6,568 bases of DNA, from positions 1 to 6,568 of the forward strand of contig JAKAWN010000382.1 in assembly GCA_021827245.1 (NCBI GenBank), given 5' to 3'. The DNA comes from Acidobacteriota bacterium (GTDB lineage Bacteria; Acidobacteriota; Terriglobia; UBA7540). The translations under genes and the position numbers were made by a program. The stretch's first letter is position 1. Each line of letters starts with the position of its first letter. This document shows, one piece after another, positions 4,647 to 6,568 of this stretch. The notes under the pieces are model-generated. The model saw only the letters and a list, made by a program, of their open reading frames with translations, was not told where the DNA came from and made no database searches.

Positions 4647-6197
4647 ATGCCATACCTGATGGGGATTGACGTTGGCACGACGGGCACGAGGGCGGTGATT
4701 GTTCGTCCGGACGGCACCGTTGTCGGCGCCGCCACCGGCGATCATCAGCCGATGCGAATGGAGAAACCCGGCTGGGCCGAGCAGGATCCAGAGGATTGGT
4801 GGCAAGCGACAACCCTCGCCGTCCAGGGCGCGCTGGTCGAAGCGGGGCTGAAGGGATCTGACATCAAAGCAGTTGGCCTTTCCGGCCAGATGCACGGCGT
4901 CGTCCTGCTCGACCGCACGAATGCGGTGTTGCGACCGTCGCTGATCTGGTGCGACCAGCGCAGCCAGCCGCAATGTGATTGGATCACGGCTCAAGTCGGT
5001 TCCGAACGGCTTATCCAGCTTGTTTCAAACCCTGCTCTCACCGGTTTCTCAGCGCCCAAACTTCTTTGGATTCGTGACCACGAGCCTGCAATTTTCGAAC
5101 GGGCGGCCCACTTCCTGCTTCCCAAGGATTTCGTCCGTTACCGCTTAACTGGCGAATTTGCAACAGACGTTTCCGATGCCTCGGGGACGCTTCTGTTCGA
5201 CGTTTCCAATCGCCGATGGTCGGCAGAGATGCTTTCAGCGCTGGGGATAGATCCGGAGCTTTTGCCACAGGCCTATGAATCACCGAAAATCACCGGCACT
5301 GTCACGCGCGAGGCCGCGTTGCTCACCGGTCTGGTTGCCGGAACACCTGTGGTTGGAGGTGCGGGTGACCAGGCCGCCAGCGCCGTTGGCAACGGCATTG
5401 TCCTGCCAGGACTCACTTCCAGCACGCTGGGAAGTTCAGGCGTGATGTTTGCCTATACTGGCGCGCCCAAGCTTGACCCTGCGGGGCGCATCCACACTTT
5501 TTGCCATGCCGTTCCCGGCAAGTGGCATGTGATGGGAGTAACGCAAGGCGCCGGCCTTTCGCTGCGCTGGTTTCGCGACCACTTCGGCACAGCGGAAAGC
5601 TGGTATGCGGGCCAGACGGACGCCGATGTGTATGAACTTCTCATCAAAGAGGCCGAGCATATTCCTCCGGGGTCAGGGGGCCTGCTGTTCCTCCCTTACC
5701 TGATGGGCGAGCGCACGCCCCACCTTGACCCCGAAGCACGAGGGATGTGGTTCGGTCTCACTGCAACCCACACGCGCGGCCATTTGATTCGAGCCATTCT
5801 TGAAGGAGTCGCCTTCAGCCTGCGCGACTCTCTGGAAATCTTCAAGGAACTTGAGATTCCCGTGGAGCAGATCCGGGCTTCCGGTGGCGGTTCGCGCAGT
5901 TTTGCGTGGCGGCAGATCCAGGCGGATGTTTACGGTAAGGAACTGGTCACGCTCAAGACGTCGGAGGGTTCGGCATTTGGCGCCGCTTTGCTCGCCGGCG
6001 CCGGGGCGAAGGTCTATTCGTCGGTCGAGGAATCGGCACGCGAGGCGATCCAGGTGAGCGAGTGTCTCTATCCCCGAACCACGAACACTGCCATCTACGA
6101 TCGCCAGTACGACGTCTACCGAAACCTCTACCCGGCCGTGCGTGATCTTGCACACCGGCTTTCGGCGATCGCTGCTGAATCCGCGCCGGCGCGCTAG
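4647..6197 (+). CDS. xylB: Xylulokinase (FGGY carbohydrate kinase)
   Basis: This 516-residue cytoplasmic kinase phosphorylates D-xylulose with ATP to xylulose 5-phosphate, feeding the pentose phosphate pathway. The FGGY fold is complete: the N-terminal phosphate loop MGIDVGTTGTR (5-15) with Asp8; LSGQMHG (78-84), typical of xylulokinases; the catalytic-base region GGAGDQAA with Asp241; GERTPHLD (354-361); and the ATP-binding SGGGSRS (412-418). Length matches XylB (about 480-520). A TGA at 4632, within the heptad array, rules out an upstream start, so translation begins at ATG 4647 or less likely ATG 4659. Neither has a Shine-Dalgarno sequence, so expression may depend on coupling or leaderless-like initiation. 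It follows the oxidoreductase by 81 nt. Related FGGY kinases for other ketoses are possible, but the LSGQMHG motif favours xylulokinase. Confidence 0.92.
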   Translation: MPYLMGIDVGTTGTRAVIVRPDGTVVGAATGDHQPMRMEKPGWAEQDPEDWWQATTLAVQGALVEAGLKGSDIKAVGLSGQMHGVVLLDRTNAVLRPSLIWCDQRSQPQCDWITAQVGSERLIQLVSNPALTGFSAPKLLWIRDHEPAIFERAAHFLLPKDFVRYRLTGEFATDVSDASGTLLFDVSNRRWSAEMLSALGIDPELLPQAYESPKITGTVTREAALLTGLVAGTPVVGGAGDQAASAVGNGIVLPGLTSSTLGSSGVMFAYTGAPKLDPAGRIHTFCHAVPGKWHVMGVTQGAGLSLRWFRDHFGTAESWYAGQTDADVYELLIKEAEHIPPGSGGLLFLPYLMGERTPHLDPEARGMWFGLTATHTRGHLIRAILEGVAFSLRDSLEIFKELEIPVEQIRASGGGSRSFAWRQIQADVYGKELVTLKTSEGSAFGAALLAGAGAKVYSSVEESAREAIQVSECLYPRTTNTAIYDRQYDVYRNLYPAVRDLAHRLSAIAAESAPAR

Positions 6198-6248
6198 ATC
6201 GGCTGCCATCGTTTTTCAAATTTCGAAGGGGCAAATATTCTTACATCA

Positions 6249-6253
6249 AAGGA
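6249..6253 (+). promoter_or_regulatory. Ribosome-binding site of the last gene
   Basis: AAGGA lies 5 nt before ATG 6259 within AAAGGAA, supporting that codon as the start of the partial gene. The 61-nt gap after the kinase stop shows no hairpin with a T-run, so read-through from the kinase gene is plausible. Confidence 0.55.
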
Positions 6254-6258
6254 ATCGT

Positions 6259-6568
6259 ATGACTCCGCTACGCCGTTCGATCACTATCCTGACTTGCCTG
6301 ATGGTCATTTCAGCCCTTGGTCCTTATTTTCCCGGGAAACAGTACCAACTCTGTCGAACCGTTCAAGCGTTCCTTCGGCCGTTCACTGCGCAGCCCGTCC
6401 TGGCATTGCCGGCTCCTTCTTTTGGGGCGAGAATTGAATCCACCGAGTTCGACGGGTGGAAGGCTTACCGCCTGACCAACGGCCTGGTCACTCTTTATGT
6501 CACACCGGAGATTGGGGGGCGTGCCATACAACTGGAGCTGGGCGATCACGCCTACTTTTTTGTGAGAT
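6259..6568 (+). CDS. Exported DUF4380-like protein, N-terminal part (partial)
   Basis: This open frame runs to the window end, giving 103 codons. Its N-terminus has two arginines (R5, R6) followed by a hydrophobic stretch (residues about 8-21), consistent with a signal peptide or membrane anchor. After a linker rich in Pro and Ala, residues about 73-101 read TNGLVTLYVTPEIGGRAIQL and then GDHAYFFV. This resembles the start of DUF4380, a beta-sandwich family related in shape to aldose-1-epimerase or galactose-mutarotase-like proteins, in which VTPxIGGRI is the characteristic opening motif. Role and substrate are unknown; an extracytoplasmic function with sugars would suit the neighbouring catabolic genes. 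It follows the kinase by 61 nt on the same strand, probably in the same operon. The family call rests on a short motif. Confidence 0.7.
   Translation, partial: MTPLRRSITILTCLMVISALGPYFPGKQYQLCRTVQAFLRPFTAQPVLALPAPSFGARIESTEFDGWKAYRLTNGLVTLYVTPEIGGRAIQLELGDHAYFFVR

Noticed and set aside
6198..6258. Terminator after the kinase gene
   Set aside because: A short T-run near 6211 is not preceded by a stable GC-rich stem, so I see no intrinsic terminator.

Overview
The window looks like a chromosomal piece of an Acidobacteriota bacterium, probably class Terriglobia. The clue is the 5' part of a 16S rRNA gene on the minus strand. It carries the conserved bacterial primer sites, and its variable regions read like acidobacterial 16S as I remember them; I made no alignment. 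The protein genes are moderately GC-rich and encode sugar catabolism, which fits a soil or sediment heterotroph.

Layout. Positions 1-460 hold the first ~460 nt of 16S rRNA, transcribed leftward and cut by the window edge. From 461 to about 840 lies its leader, with several hairpins, a clear boxA antitermination element and a good sigma70-type promoter. From about 840 to 1927 there is no convincing protein gene. That stretch carries a cluster of degenerate AACGAACC repeats (1028-1176), three different palindromic REP-like elements (1412-1463, 1512-1538, 1738-1772) and a rightward promoter candidate (1804-1832).

From 1928 rightward, genes run on the plus strand: a TIM-barrel sugar isomerase/epimerase, a small four-helix-bundle (S23 / 23S rRNA IVS-type) protein, a Gfo/Idh/MocA oxidoreductase, a xylulokinase-type FGGY kinase, and the start of an exported protein resembling DUF4380. 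The isomerase, oxidoreductase and kinase could act in sequence: epimerise or isomerise a sugar, oxidise or reduce it, then phosphorylate the resulting ketose. The DUF4380-like protein might handle glycans or sugars outside the cytoplasm. The substrate cannot be read from the sequence.

The most unusual structure is the insertion of the S23-type gene between two sugar genes. It is bounded by two arrays of degenerate 7-nt repeats in inverted orientation (AGTGAYN units at 2896-2930, and their complement at 3362-3382). A third 7-nt array (4610-4644) sits directly before the xylulokinase start codon without any gene of its own. This looks like a small dispersed cassette with inverted heptad-repeat ends, plus a possible solo footprint.
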